Shown: positions 54,976 through 63,672 of the stretch, one piece after another
Numbering within the stretch: the stretch's first letter is position 1
Layout of the letters: the number at the start of each line of letters is the position of its first letter
Source: Pseudomonas donghuensis
GTDB taxonomy: Bacteria > Pseudomonadota > Gammaproteobacteria > Pseudomonadales > Pseudomonadaceae
Assembly: GCF_000259195.1 (NCBI RefSeq)
Contig: NZ_JH650770.1
Location: 21,819-85,818, forward strand
DNA: 64,000 nucleotides
Reading direction: 5' to 3'
The notes under the pieces: model-generated
Databases searched by the model: none
Seen by the model: the letters and a program-made list of their open reading frames with translations, nothing else
Told to the model about the DNA's origin: nothing
Translations under genes and position numbers: made by a program

Positions 54976-56532
54976 ATGTCCTCGACTGCGCGCTTCCCGC
55001 TTTTACCCTACCTGTTCGCCTGCCTACTGGGCCTGTTTGCCCTGGGGGGCCTGTGGTACGGCCTGGGCAAACCGGTGGTACTGCCGGATGCGGCCAGCGC
55101 TTCACACAAGCTGCAGTGCGCCTCCTACACGCCATTCGACAAGGACCAATCACCCTTCGACCAGCCGTTCCAGCTGCGCCCGGCGCGCATGGACGCGGAC
55201 CTGGCCTTGCTGGCGCAGCGCTTCGAGTGCATCCGTACCTATTCGATGACCGGGCTTGAGGCGATCCCGGACCTGGCCCGCAAGCATGGCCTGAAGGTGA
55301 TGCTCGGCGCCTGGATCAACGCCAACCCGGTGGATTCGCAAAAGGAGGTCAAGGCCCTGATCGCCTCGGCCAATGCCAACCCGGATGTGGTCAAGGCGGT
55401 GATCGTCGGTAACGAAACCCTGCTGCGCAAGGAGGTCACCGGCCCGCAACTGGTGGCGCTGATCAACCAGGTGAAAAGCCAGGTCAGCGTGCCGGTGACC
55501 TACGCCGATGTCTGGGAGTTCTGGCTGCAACACCCCGAGATCGCCCCGACGGTGGACTTCCTGACCATCCACCTGCTGCCCTACTGGGAAGATGATCCCA
55601 AGAGCATCGACGATGCCCTGGTGCACGTTGGCGAGATTCGCCAGGTGTTCGGCAACCGCTTCGCGCCCAAGGACATCGTCATTGGCGAAACCGGCTGGCC
55701 GAGCGAAGGCCGCCAGCGCGAAACCGCCCTGCCCAGCCGGGTCAACGAAGCGCGTTTCATCCGTGGCTTCGTGGCCATGGCCGAACAGCAGGGCTGGAAG
55801 TACAACCTGATCGAAGCCTTCGACCAACCGTGGAAACGTGCCAGCGAAGGCGCCGTAGGCGGTTATTGGGGCCTGTATGACGCCGATCGCCAGGACAAGG
55901 GCATCCTTGAAGGGCCGGTGAGCAACCTGGCGTTCTGGCCGCAGTGGCTGGGCGTCGGTGTTGCGCTGTTCGCCACCACCCTGCTGCTGGCCGGGCGTGT
56001 GCGCGGTACCCGCGCGGCCTTGCTGGTGCCGTTGCTGGCGGCACTGGGCGCCGCCAGCCTGGGCCTGTGGGGCGAAATGGTGCGAATCAATAGCCGATTT
56101 GCCGGAGAGTGGATCTGGGCGCTCCTGCTGGCGGGCCTCAACCTGCTGGTACTGGCCCATGGCGCGCTGGCGTTGTCGCAGCGTCAGGGTTGGCGTGGGC
56201 GCGCCTTCGCCTGGCTTGAAGCACGTGCCGGAGGGTGGTTGCTGGCGGCAGGTTTTGCGGCGGCGGTGAGTATGCTGGCGCTGGTGTTCGACCCGCGCTA
56301 TCGCAGTTTCCCGAGCCCGGCACTGTTGTTGCCAGCGGTCGTGTACCTGTTGCGGCCGGTACCGGCACGCCGGGCCGAAGCAGCCTTGCTGGCGTTGATC
56401 GTTGGCGGCGGCATTGCCCCGCAGTTGTTCCTTGAAGGGCTGAGCAACCAGCAAGCGCTGGTCTGGGCCGGGGTGAGCGTACTGATGGTGGCGGCGTTGT
56501 GGCGCAGCCTGAGGGTTCGGCTTCAGCAGTAA
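54976..56532 (+). CDS. Membrane GH17 beta-1,3-glucan enzyme (glucanosyltransferase-like)
   Basis: A 518-residue protein. One N-terminal helix (about residues 8-31) is followed by a glycoside hydrolase family 17 domain (about 45-310). Both catalytic Glu are visible: Glu147 in IVGNETLL (acid/base) and Glu238 in IGETGWPS (nucleophile). The C-terminal 200 residues hold about eight hydrophobic segments. Pseudomonas GH17 proteins of this kind are reported as beta-glucan transglycosylases. The active domain should face the periplasm and could branch or extend periplasmic or exported glucans. No glucan synthase is nearby in the window. Confidence 0.87.
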   Translation: MSSTARFPLLPYLFACLLGLFALGGLWYGLGKPVVLPDAASASHKLQCASYTPFDKDQSPFDQPFQLRPARMDADLALLAQRFECIRTYSMTGLEAIPDLARKHGLKVMLGAWINANPVDSQKEVKALIASANANPDVVKAVIVGNETLLRKEVTGPQLVALINQVKSQVSVPVTYADVWEFWLQHPEIAPTVDFLTIHLLPYWEDDPKSIDDALVHVGEIRQVFGNRFAPKDIVIGETGWPSEGRQRETALPSRVNEARFIRGFVAMAEQQGWKYNLIEAFDQPWKRASEGAVGGYWGLYDADRQDKGILEGPVSNLAFWPQWLGVGVALFATTLLLAGRVRGTRAALLVPLLAALGAASLGLWGEMVRINSRFAGEWIWALLLAGLNLLVLAHGALALSQRQGWRGRAFAWLEARAGGWLLAAGFAAAVSMLALVFDPRYRSFPSPALLLPAVVYLLRPVPARRAEAALLALIVGGGIAPQLFLEGLSNQQALVWAGVSVLMVAALWRSLRVRLQQ

Positions 56533-56552
56533 CCGGGGCTGCTTCGCACCCC

Positions 56553-56608
56553 ATCGCTGGCAAGCCAGCTCCCACAACAGCCCCTGTGGGCGCTGGCTTG
56601 CCAGCGAT
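56553..56608. repeat. REP pair after the GH17 gene
   Basis: Two inverted arms, ATCGCTGGCAAGCCAGCTCC and its counterpart ending GGCTTGCCAGCGAT, with a spacer of about 18 bases. It lies in the 91-base gap between convergent genes. Its arms are of the CCAGCGAT variant. Confidence 0.87.
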
Positions 56609-56623
56609 GGCAGCGCCGCAATG

Positions 56624-56986
56624 TCAGCTGGAGCGCCGCACCAGGCGCAACCCCGCCAGCACCACCGCGAACACCGCAATGCTCGCGGTATACAACACCA
56701 GCGCCGGAATCCCGCACACCAGCGCCGCCACCCCCAGGCGCCAACCTGCGCGCCCAGGCACCAGCGTGGCCAGCAGCGCCAGGCCCAGGGCCGACCAGGC
56801 CAGCAGCCTGAAGTGAATCATCAAGCCCATGACCGAGCGCGCCTGGCAGCCCCACAATTGTGCCTGATCGGCGCAGGTGGCGAGCCAGTGGGCGTCCTCC
56901 ATCAGCACATAGCGCAGCCCATAGCTTGCCGCCAGCCACAAAGGCAGGAACACCAGCAAAGCGATCAGCGGTAAACGACGGGACAT
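56624..56986 (-). CDS. Small polytopic membrane protein, unknown function
   Basis: A 120-residue hydrophobic protein with about three to four transmembrane segments (residues about 6-26, 51-75 and 80-112) and the polar loop DAHWLATCADQAQLWGCQAR with two Cys between the first two. The arrangement with one periplasmic Cys pair might form a disulfide. I do not recognise a family with certainty. The ATG at 56986 has GGAG upstream; the frame extends to 57022 without better signals. Its neighbours give no clear role. Confidence 0.75.
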   Translation of the reverse strand: MSRRLPLIALLVFLPLWLAASYGLRYVLMEDAHWLATCADQAQLWGCQARSVMGLMIHFRLLAWSALGLALLATLVPGRAGWRLGVAALVCGIPALVLYTASIAVFAVVLAGLRLVRRSS

Positions 56987-57227
56987 GCGACACTCCAGAA
57001 ACGTGAAATCGGCGCCCAGCATAATCGTCCGAGGCGTCTATGCAAGGCAAAAGCGCCAGCCTCAACTACTTTGTCCTGTAGATAAGTGGAACCAAATGTT
57101 GCGTATCCTCAACGGGCATCGGCAACATCTGGGACGATAAATGCCGGAGCGCCAGGCAACTTTGCCAGGGCCATCATGGTCCTAGCCTGCGTAACGCACT
57201 TTGCCGCTGCATTTTTGGGGATCCGTC

Positions 57228-58526
57228 ATGCTTCGTTCTCTGCGCCTCGCTGCCCTGTTGGGCGGCCTTATCTCGAGTGCGTGCGCTTGGGCACAAACCA
57301 TCGACGCCGCCAGTTACGGCTACCCGTTGACCAACCCGTTCGAGGCGACCATCGCCACGACGCCTCCGGAGCTGCGCCCGGAACTGCCCAGCGACGACGA
57401 CATCACCCAGTCCGACTACAGCCTGAACCTGCGTCCGGAGCGGGCCTTCACCCTGCCGGACAACTTCTGGCCGGTCAAAAAGCTCAAGTACCGCCTGGCC
57501 CGCCAGGACCACGAAGCGCCGCTGATGTTTCTGATCGCCGGCACCGGCGCGCCCTACTCCAGCAGCATCAACGAATACCTGAAGAAGCTCTATTACAAAG
57601 CTGGCTATCACGTGGTGCAGCTGTCGTCGCCGACCAGCTTCGACTTCATCACCGCCGCCTCGCGCTATGCCACCCCCGGGGTGACCAAGGAGGATGCCGA
57701 AGACCTGTACCGGGTGATGCAGGGCGTGCGCGCCCAGCACCCGCGCCTGCCGGTCAGCGAGTACTACCTCAGCGGTTACAGCCTCGGCGCCCTGGACGCC
57801 GCATTCGTCAGCCACCTGGACGAGACCCGGCGCAGCTTCAACTTCAAGCGCGTGCTGCTGTTAAACCCGCCGGTCAACCTCTACACCTCGATCAGCAACC
57901 TCGACAAGCTGGTGCAGACCGAGGTCAAGGGGGTCAACAACAGCACGACGTTCTATGAGCTGGTGCTCAACAAGCTGACCCGCTATTTCCAGCAGAAGGG
58001 CTACATCGACCTCAACGATGCCCTGCTCTACGACTTCCAGCAGTCACGCCAGCACCTGTCCAATGAGCAGATGGCGATGGTCATCGGGACCTCGTTCCGC
58101 TTCTCGGCGGCCGATATCGCCTTTACCTCCGACCTGATCAACCGCCGCGGCCTGATCATCCCGCCCAAGTACCCGATCACCGAAGGCAGCAGCCTCACAC
58201 CGTTCTTCAAGCGGGCCCTGCAATGCGACTTCGACTGCTACCTGACCGAGCAGGTAATCCCCATGTGGCGCGCCCGCACCGACGGCGGCAGCCTGCTGCA
58301 ACTGGTCGACCAGGTCAGCCTCTATGCACTCAAGGACTACCTGCAGCAAAGCCCGAAAATCGCCGTGATGCATAACGCCGACGACGTCATCCTTGGCCCT
58401 GGCGACCTGGGGTTCCTGCGTAGCGCCTTTGGCGAGCGCTTGACCCTGTACCCTCATGGCGGCCATTGCGGCAACCTCAATTACCGCGTCAACAGCGACG
58501 ACATGCTGGAGTTCTTCCGTGGTTAA
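57228..58526 (+). CDS. Exported alpha/beta-hydrolase-like protein coupled to mlaA
   Basis: A 432-residue protein with a signal peptide (MLRSLRLAALLGGL... to about AWA, residue 22). The mature part contains FLIAGTGAPYSSS, the nucleophile elbow YLSGYSLGALD (Ser185) and late HNADDVILG and YPHGGHCGN supplying candidate Asp and His. This is an alpha/beta-hydrolase triad in order. Homologues are sometimes labelled serine/threonine kinases, for which I see no motif. The gene ends inside the start of mlaA (8-base overlap), so the products are probably made together and may act on envelope lipids in the periplasm. GGGGA precedes the ATG. Confidence 0.8.
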   Translation: MLRSLRLAALLGGLISSACAWAQTIDAASYGYPLTNPFEATIATTPPELRPELPSDDDITQSDYSLNLRPERAFTLPDNFWPVKKLKYRLARQDHEAPLMFLIAGTGAPYSSSINEYLKKLYYKAGYHVVQLSSPTSFDFITAASRYATPGVTKEDAEDLYRVMQGVRAQHPRLPVSEYYLSGYSLGALDAAFVSHLDETRRSFNFKRVLLLNPPVNLYTSISNLDKLVQTEVKGVNNSTTFYELVLNKLTRYFQQKGYIDLNDALLYDFQQSRQHLSNEQMAMVIGTSFRFSAADIAFTSDLINRRGLIIPPKYPITEGSSLTPFFKRALQCDFDCYLTEQVIPMWRARTDGGSLLQLVDQVSLYALKDYLQQSPKIAVMHNADDVILGPGDLGFLRSAFGERLTLYPHGGHCGNLNYRVNSDDMLEFFRG

Positions 58527-59322
58527 ACGCCTATTGATCATTAGCGCGCTGCTGGCCTGTGGCATGGCCGAGGCGGTTGAAGAAACCGCGCCGCGCACCA
58601 GCGTCATCGAAGCCAATAACGTCGATAGCGATGGTTTCACCGAGCCGCTCAAGGCACTGAAATTCAACCCGGGCCTGGACCAGCGCGAATTCGAACGCTC
58701 GACCCTGGCGGCGCTGACCGTCTACGACCCGCTGGAATCGATGAACCGGCGCATCTATCACTTCAACTACCGCTTCGACCAATGGGTATTTCTGCCGGTG
58801 GTCAATGGCTACCGCTACATCACCCCGCATTTCGTGCGCAGTGGCGTAAGCAACTTCTTCAGCAACGTTGGCGATGTGCCGAACCTGTTCAACAGCCTGC
58901 TGCAGTTCAAGGGCAAGCGCTCGATGGAAATCACCGCGCGGTTGCTGCTCAACACCACCATCGGCGTCGCCGGCCTGTGGGACCCGGCCAGCAAGATGGG
59001 CCTGCCGCACCAGAGCGAGGACTTCGGCCAGACCCTGGGCTTCTACGGTGTGCCAGACGGCCCATACCTGATGGTGCCAATCCTCGGCCCCTCGAACCTG
59101 CGCGATACCGGTGGCCTGGTGGTGGACTACAGCGCCGAGAACTGGATCAACTTTCTCAATGTCGCCGAGGTCAGCAGCAACCACCCGGAAGTCTTGGCCT
59201 TGCGCGCCATCGACAAGCGCTACACCACCAGTTTCCGTTATGGCCAGCTGAACTCGCCGTTCGAGTACGAGAAGGTGCGCTACGTCTACACCGAAGCGCG
59301 CAAGTTGCAGATCGCCGAGTAA
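58519..59322 (+). CDS. mlaA: MlaA-family lipoprotein (phospholipid asymmetry)
   Basis: A 267-residue VacJ/MlaA protein. It starts with GTG at 58519, overlapping the upstream hydrolase gene by 8 bases, with GGAG before it. The signal peptide ends in a lipobox LLAC-G (Cys14). Family motifs are DPLESMNRRIYHFN, NFFSNVGDVPNLFN, RLLLNTTIGVAGLWDPASK, EDFGQTLGFYGVPDGPYLMVPILGPSNLRD (split motif). MlaA removes mislocalised phospholipids from the outer leaflet of the outer membrane and passes them to MlaC. The mlaBCDEF genes are not in the window. Confidence 0.93.
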   Translation: MVKRLLIISALLACGMAEAVEETAPRTSVIEANNVDSDGFTEPLKALKFNPGLDQREFERSTLAALTVYDPLESMNRRIYHFNYRFDQWVFLPVVNGYRYITPHFVRSGVSNFFSNVGDVPNLFNSLLQFKGKRSMEITARLLLNTTIGVAGLWDPASKMGLPHQSEDFGQTLGFYGVPDGPYLMVPILGPSNLRDTGGLVVDYSAENWINFLNVAEVSSNHPEVLALRAIDKRYTTSFRYGQLNSPFEYEKVRYVYTEARKLQIAE

Positions 59323-59328
59323 GCGGCT

Positions 59329-60489
59329 TCAGCTGAGCGGCGGCAGACCAAGAAACGCGCACAGTTCGCGGCGCTTGGCCAAGGCGTCGCGGCGCCCGAG
59401 TTCGATCAGTTCGCTGCAGTAGCCGGCTTCGAACAGCAGGTAGCTGAGTACCCCCGCCCCGCTGGTTTTGGTCGCCCCCGGACCACGCAGGAACAGGCGC
59501 AAGGCGGCAGGCAATTCACGCCGGTGGCGGGCGGCGATCTCATCCAGGGGCTGGCTGGGCGCAACCACCAGTACCTCGACCGGCGCCAGGCCCAAACGCC
59601 GGCGCTCCAGGTGTTCCGGCATCAGGTGGCTGAGGTGATTGAGCCGCTGCAGCAACTCGATATCGTCTTCCAGGCTGTCAATGAACGTACTGTTGAGCAT
59701 GTGCCCGCCAATCTGTGCCAGGCTCGGTTGCTGGCCACTGAAGATGCGCGGTTGCAGGTCGCCTGCCGTGGGCCGCTGCGGGTTGCCGCTGACCCCGACC
59801 ACCAGCACCCGGCTGGCGCCCAGGTGCAGCGCCGGGCTGATCGGCGCCGACTGGCGCACCGCGCCATCGCCGAAGAACTCCTCGCCAAGCTTGATCGGCG
59901 CGAACAGCAACGGGATCGCCGAACTTGCCAGCAGGTGTTCGACGCTCAGGCGGGTCGGCAGGCCGATCCGCCGGTGGCGCAGCCAGGGATCGATAGCACC
60001 TCTGCCCTGGTAGAAGGTCACCGCCTGACCGGACTCATAACCGAAGGCGGTTACCGCCACGGCATGCAGGTGCTGTCGCTCGATGGCCTGGTCGATGCCG
60101 TTCATGTCCAGGTGCTGGTTGAGCAGCTTGCGCAAGGGGGAGCTGTCGAGCAGCGCCACCGGCACTGGCGTGCCGAGGCCGAGCAGGTTGTGGCAAACGA
60201 AACGGCTGGCCTGGCGGATCACTCCGGGCCAGTCGCTGCGCAGCACCTGATGGCTGCGAAAGCCCTGCCAGAAGCTGGTCAGGCGGCGGATGGCGTCGGC
60301 AAAGTGGATCGCGCCGCTGGCCAGGGTCACGGCATTGATGGCGCCGGCCGAGGTACCGACGATCACCGGAAAGGGATTGGCCGCACCCGGCGGCAACAGG
60401 TCGGCGATGCCGGCCAGCACACCGACCTGGTAGGCGGCGCGGGCGCCGCCGCCGGAGAGGATCAAGCCGGTGATCGGTTTTGCTGCCAT
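59329..60489 (-). CDS. Patatin-like phospholipase
   Basis: A 386-residue patatin-domain protein. The oxyanion motif is LSGGGARAAYQVG, the nucleophile is Ser47 in GTSAGAINA, and the catalytic Asp lies in FFGDGAVR. It has no signal peptide, so a cytosolic or membrane-associated lipase or phospholipase is likely. A C-terminal helical extension of about 150 residues is typical of the Pseudomonas group. It converges with mlaA, 6 bases apart. GGAGGAA precedes the ATG. Confidence 0.92.
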   Translation of the reverse strand: MAAKPITGLILSGGGARAAYQVGVLAGIADLLPPGAANPFPVIVGTSAGAINAVTLASGAIHFADAIRRLTSFWQGFRSHQVLRSDWPGVIRQASRFVCHNLLGLGTPVPVALLDSSPLRKLLNQHLDMNGIDQAIERQHLHAVAVTAFGYESGQAVTFYQGRGAIDPWLRHRRIGLPTRLSVEHLLASSAIPLLFAPIKLGEEFFGDGAVRQSAPISPALHLGASRVLVVGVSGNPQRPTAGDLQPRIFSGQQPSLAQIGGHMLNSTFIDSLEDDIELLQRLNHLSHLMPEHLERRRLGLAPVEVLVVAPSQPLDEIAARHRRELPAALRLFLRGPGATKTSGAGVLSYLLFEAGYCSELIELGRRDALAKRRELCAFLGLPPLS

Positions 60490-60517
60490 GGGTTCCTCCC
60501 GCCAATTGTGTCGCCCC

Positions 60518-60590
60518 TATCGCCGGCAAGGCCGGCTCCCACAGCTTCAGGGCTGGCTCGACCCTGTGGGAGCTGGCTTGCCAGCGATAG
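60518..60590. repeat. REP pair between the lpxL-type and patatin genes
   Basis: Inverted arms CTATCGCCGGCAAGGCCGGC and the partner ending GGCTTGCCAGCGATAG, spacer about 20 bases. It occupies most of the 103-base gap between two minus-strand genes. The mixture of the CGCCGGC and CCAGCGA variants in one pair matches the pair at 34.4 kb. Confidence 0.88.
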
Positions 60591-60592
60591 CC

Positions 60593-61525
60593 TCAACGCC
60601 GTTTTTCGTAGAGTTTCGGCGCCCCTGGCGGGCGCGACTTGAAGCGCCGATGCGCCCACAGGTACTGCTCCGGGCATTCACGCAGGGCCGCTTCGATCCA
60701 TTGATTGATGCGCAGGCAATCGACCTCTTCGGTCTCGCCAGGGAAGTCTGCGAGCGGCGGATGGATCACCAGCTTGTAACCGCTGCCATCGGCCAGGCGC
60801 TGCTGGGTGAAGGGAATCACCCGCGCCTTGCCCAGCCGGGCAAACTTGGTCGTCGCGGTGACGGTCGCCGCCTCGATGCCGAACAGCGGCACGAACAGGC
60901 TCTGCTTGGCGCCGTAGTCCTGGTCCGGTGCGTACCAGATGGCGCGCCCGGCGCGCAGCAGCTTGAGCATGCCGCGCACGTCCTCACGCTCCACCGCCAG
61001 CGAATCGAGGTTGTGCCGCTCGCGGCCACGGCGCTGGATGAAATCGAACACCGGGTTGCCGTGTTCGCGGTACATGCCGTCGATGGTGTGCTCCTGGCCC
61101 AGTAGTGCAGCGCCGATCTCCAGGGTGGTGAAGTGCAGGGCCATGAGGATGGCACCCTGGCCATCACGTTGGGCGGCCTGCAGGTGCTCAAGCCCCTCGA
61201 TGTGCGCCAGGCGCGCCAACCGGGCCTTTGGCCACCACCAGCTCATGGCCATTTCGAAGAAGGCGATGCCGGTGGAAGCGAAATTTTCCTTGAGCAGACG
61301 CTGCCGTTCGACGGACGGTAGCTCGGGGAAACACAGCTCCAGATTACGCGCCGCAATGTAGCGGCGCTCGCCGGCCACCCGGTACATCAGCGCCCCCAGG
61401 GCACGGCCGATCACCAGCAATACACGGTATGGCAGCTGCACGATCAGCCACAGCAGGCCCAGGCCCAGCCACAGCGGCCAGAAGCGCGGGTGCAGAAAGT
61501 AACGACGAAAACGCGGGCGATCCAT
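60593..61525 (-). CDS. lpxL: Lipid A biosynthesis lauroyl-type acyltransferase (LpxL/HtrB family)
   Basis: A 310-residue inner-membrane acyltransferase. One transmembrane helix lies near the N-terminus (WPLWLGLGLLWLIVQLPY). The catalytic HX4E motif is ALHFTTLEIG, and the GIEAATVTATTKFAR and PLFG segments are typical of LpxL/LpxM. It adds a secondary acyl chain to the lipid A precursor using acyl-ACP. Which chain and position cannot be told. The ATG at 61525 starts the family N-terminus; a much longer in-frame extension overlaps minC and is rejected. It is divergent from minC. Confidence 0.92.
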   Translation of the reverse strand: MDRPRFRRYFLHPRFWPLWLGLGLLWLIVQLPYRVLLVIGRALGALMYRVAGERRYIAARNLELCFPELPSVERQRLLKENFASTGIAFFEMAMSWWWPKARLARLAHIEGLEHLQAAQRDGQGAILMALHFTTLEIGAALLGQEHTIDGMYREHGNPVFDFIQRRGRERHNLDSLAVEREDVRGMLKLLRAGRAIWYAPDQDYGAKQSLFVPLFGIEAATVTATTKFARLGKARVIPFTQQRLADGSGYKLVIHPPLADFPGETEEVDCLRINQWIEAALRECPEQYLWAHRRFKSRPPGAPKLYEKRR

Positions 61526-61637
61526 TAAAGATTCCGGAAAGACAAGGGCCGGGCATTCTACAACGGTTCGGCACGGGTTGCGGCCAACCGGTGTTCTCGT
61601 TATAAGTCTGGGCACTTTTTCGTAACAAGCCGCCCTA

Positions 61638-62396
61638 ATGCAGACCATGAGCCAAACCCAAACGCCAGACCAAGACCCCGTGTTCCAGCTCAAGGGCAGC
61701 ATGCTCGCCATTACCGTGCTCGAGCTTGCCCGGAACAACCTCGAAGGCCTCGACCGGCAGTTGGCGGCCAAGGTGGCCCAGGCGCCGAATTTCTTCAGCA
61801 ACACCCCGCTGGTGCTGGCCCTGGACAAGCTCCCGGCCGGCGAAGGCGCAGTCGACCTGCCCGGGCTGATGCGCGTCTGCCGCCATCACGGCCTGCGCAC
61901 CCTGGCCATCCGTGCCAGCCGAATCGAAGACATCGCCGCAGCGATCGCCATCGACCTGCCGGTGCTGCCACCGTCCGGCGCCCGTGAGCGGCCGCTGGAG
62001 CCAGAGCCGGAAGTGAAGAAGCCCGAGCCGGCCCCGGCCCCGCCGCCACCGCCGGAACCGAGCATCCGCCCGACCAAGATCATCACCACGCCGGTACGCG
62101 GCGGCCAGCAGATCTACGCCCAGGGCGGCGACCTGGTGGTGGTGTCGTCGGTCAGCCCGGGGGCGGAACTTCTCGCCGATGGCAACATCCATGTGTACGG
62201 TGCAATGCGTGGGCGGGCACTGGCCGGGATCAAGGGCAACACCCGGGCGCGGATCTTCTGCCAGCAGTTGACCGCCGAGATGGTCTCGATCGCCGGGCAA
62301 TACAAGGTCTCCGAAGACCTGCGCCGCGATCCGCTGTGGGGGGCAGGGGTGCAGGTCAGCCTGTCCGGTGACGTGTTGAACATCACCCGTCTTTAA
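61638..62396 (+). CDS. minC: Septum site-determining protein MinC
   Basis: A 252-residue division inhibitor. The N-terminal domain (about 1-105) blocks FtsZ. A proline-rich linker follows ([14 protein letters not shown]), then the C-terminal beta-helix that binds MinD ([33 protein letters not shown]). An alternative ATG three codons in (61647) is possible. It is the first gene of minCDE; a T-rich 97-base gap separates it from minD. Confidence 0.96.
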   Translation: MQTMSQTQTPDQDPVFQLKGSMLAITVLELARNNLEGLDRQLAAKVAQAPNFFSNTPLVLALDKLPAGEGAVDLPGLMRVCRHHGLRTLAIRASRIEDIAAAIAIDLPVLPPSGARERPLEPEPEVKKPEPAPAPPPPPEPSIRPTKIITTPVRGGQQIYAQGGDLVVVSSVSPGAELLADGNIHVYGAMRGRALAGIKGNTRARIFCQQLTAEMVSIAGQYKVSEDLRRDPLWGAGVQVSLSGDVLNITRL

Positions 62397-62493
62397 CGGA
62401 TACTTGCCGCCATTTTCTGCGCAACTTTTTTTGATGTTGCCGTTTTTTGTATTTTTTGGGACTCGACGTCCTTTTCTTTAGGGGTGAAACACC

Positions 62494-63306
62494 TTGGCCA
62501 AGATTCTCGTGGTTACATCCGGCAAGGGTGGTGTGGGTAAGACCACCACCAGCGCCGCTATTGGTACCGGCCTCGCATTGCGCGGCCACAAGACTGTCAT
62601 TGTCGACTTCGACGTCGGCCTGCGTAACCTCGACCTGATCATGGGCTGCGAACGCCGCGTGGTATACGACTTCGTCAACGTGGTCAACGGCGAAGCCAAC
62701 CTGCAGCAAGCACTGATCAAGGACAAGCGCCTTGAAAACCTCTACGTGCTGGCCGCAAGCCAGACCCGCGACAAGGACGCGCTGACCCAGGAAGGCGTGG
62801 AAAAAGTCCTGATGCAGCTCAAAGAGGACTTCGAATACGTGGTCTGCGACTCGCCGGCCGGTATCGAGAAAGGTGCCCACCTGGCCATGTACTTCGCTGA
62901 CGAAGCGATCGTCGTGACCAACCCGGAAGTCTCCTCGGTACGTGACTCGGACCGTATGCTGGGCCTGCTGGCGAGCAAATCGCGCCGCGCCGAACGCAAC
63001 GAAGACCCGATCAGGGAACACCTGCTGATCACCCGCTACCACCCCGAGCGCGTCAGCCAGGGCGAAATGCTCGGCGTCGAAGACGTCAAGGAAATCCTTT
63101 CGGTGACCCTGCTGGGCGTGATTCCGGAATCCCAGGCGGTGCTCAAGGCATCCAACCAGGGCGTGCCGGTGATCCTTGACGACCAGAGCGATGCTGGCCA
63201 GGCCTATAGCGATACCGTTGACCGCCTGCTGGGCAAAAACGTGGAACATCGGTTCCTTGATGTGAAGAAGAAGGGATTCTTCGAGCGCCTGTTTGGAGGC
63301 AACTAA
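62494..63306 (+). CDS. minD: Septum site-determining ATPase MinD
   Basis: A 270-residue ParA/MinD-type ATPase with the deviant Walker A GKGGVGKTTTSA (Lys11 and Lys16) and the C-terminal amphipathic membrane-targeting helix KKGFFERLFGGN. It binds the membrane as an ATP dimer, recruits MinC and is released by MinE. The start codon is TTG at 62494, with AGGGGTG at good spacing; no ATG is available before the conserved AKILVVTSGKGG. minE starts 3 bases after the stop. Confidence 0.97.
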   Translation: MAKILVVTSGKGGVGKTTTSAAIGTGLALRGHKTVIVDFDVGLRNLDLIMGCERRVVYDFVNVVNGEANLQQALIKDKRLENLYVLAASQTRDKDALTQEGVEKVLMQLKEDFEYVVCDSPAGIEKGAHLAMYFADEAIVVTNPEVSSVRDSDRMLGLLASKSRRAERNEDPIREHLLITRYHPERVSQGEMLGVEDVKEILSVTLLGVIPESQAVLKASNQGVPVILDDQSDAGQAYSDTVDRLLGKNVEHRFLDVKKKGFFERLFGGN

Positions 63307-63309
63307 CCA

Positions 63310-63564
63310 ATGAACCTTTTTGACTTCTTTCGTGCCAGCAAAAAAGTAAGCACCGCCTCGGTCGCGAAAGAGCGTCTACAGATCATCGTGGCGCACGAGC
63401 GCGGTCAGCGCAGTACTCCGGACTACCTGCCAGCCCTGCAGAAGGAACTGGTGGAAGTGATCCGCAAGTACGTCAACATCGGCTCCGATGATGTGCAGGT
63501 CGCTCTGGAAAACCAGGGCAGCTGCTCGATCCTGGAACTCAACATCACCCTGCCCGATCGCTGA
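63310..63564 (+). CDS. minE: Cell division topological specificity factor MinE
   Basis: An 84-residue MinE of normal length: the membrane-binding start [10 protein letters not shown], the MinD-activating region [20 protein letters not shown], and the dimerisation domain after about residue 32. It stimulates MinD ATPase and drives the pole-to-pole oscillation that places the septum. It is translationally close to minD (3 bases). Confidence 0.97.
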   Translation: MNLFDFFRASKKVSTASVAKERLQIIVAHERGQRSTPDYLPALQKELVEVIRKYVNIGSDDVQVALENQGSCSILELNITLPDR

Positions 63565-63582
63565 TAGCGTTTTCGAGCACCC

Positions 63583-63654
63583 TGTGGGAGCGGGCTTGCC
63601 CCGCGATAGCGATCTGTCAGTCATATCGCATCGCGGGGCAAGCCCGCTCCCACA
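63583..63654. repeat. REP pair after minE (inverse arrangement)
   Basis: Perfect 25-base arms, TGTGGGAGCGGGCTTGCCCC... at 63583-63607 and the complement at 63630-63654, separated by 22 bases. Unlike the four other pairs in the window, the GTGGGAG ends point outward and the GCGAT ends face each other. The arm sequence is the CCCCGCGAT variant. It could also end minE transcripts. Confidence 0.92.
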
Positions 63655-63672
63655 ACTATTTTGGAACACGCA

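Noticed and set aside
57228..58526. Serine/threonine protein kinase label for the hydrolase before mlaA
   Set aside because: No kinase P-loop, HRD or DFG motif; a signal peptide and the GYSLG elbow indicate an exported alpha/beta hydrolase.
60593..61828. Extended 411-codon version of the lpxL-type gene
   Set aside because: The first 101 codons overlap minC and its upstream region antisense; the family start at 61525 is clear.
63583..63654. CRISPR-like or terminator-only reading of the large palindromes
   Set aside because: The units are single inverted pairs with REP consensus, not regularly spaced direct repeats with unique spacers; no cas genes are present.
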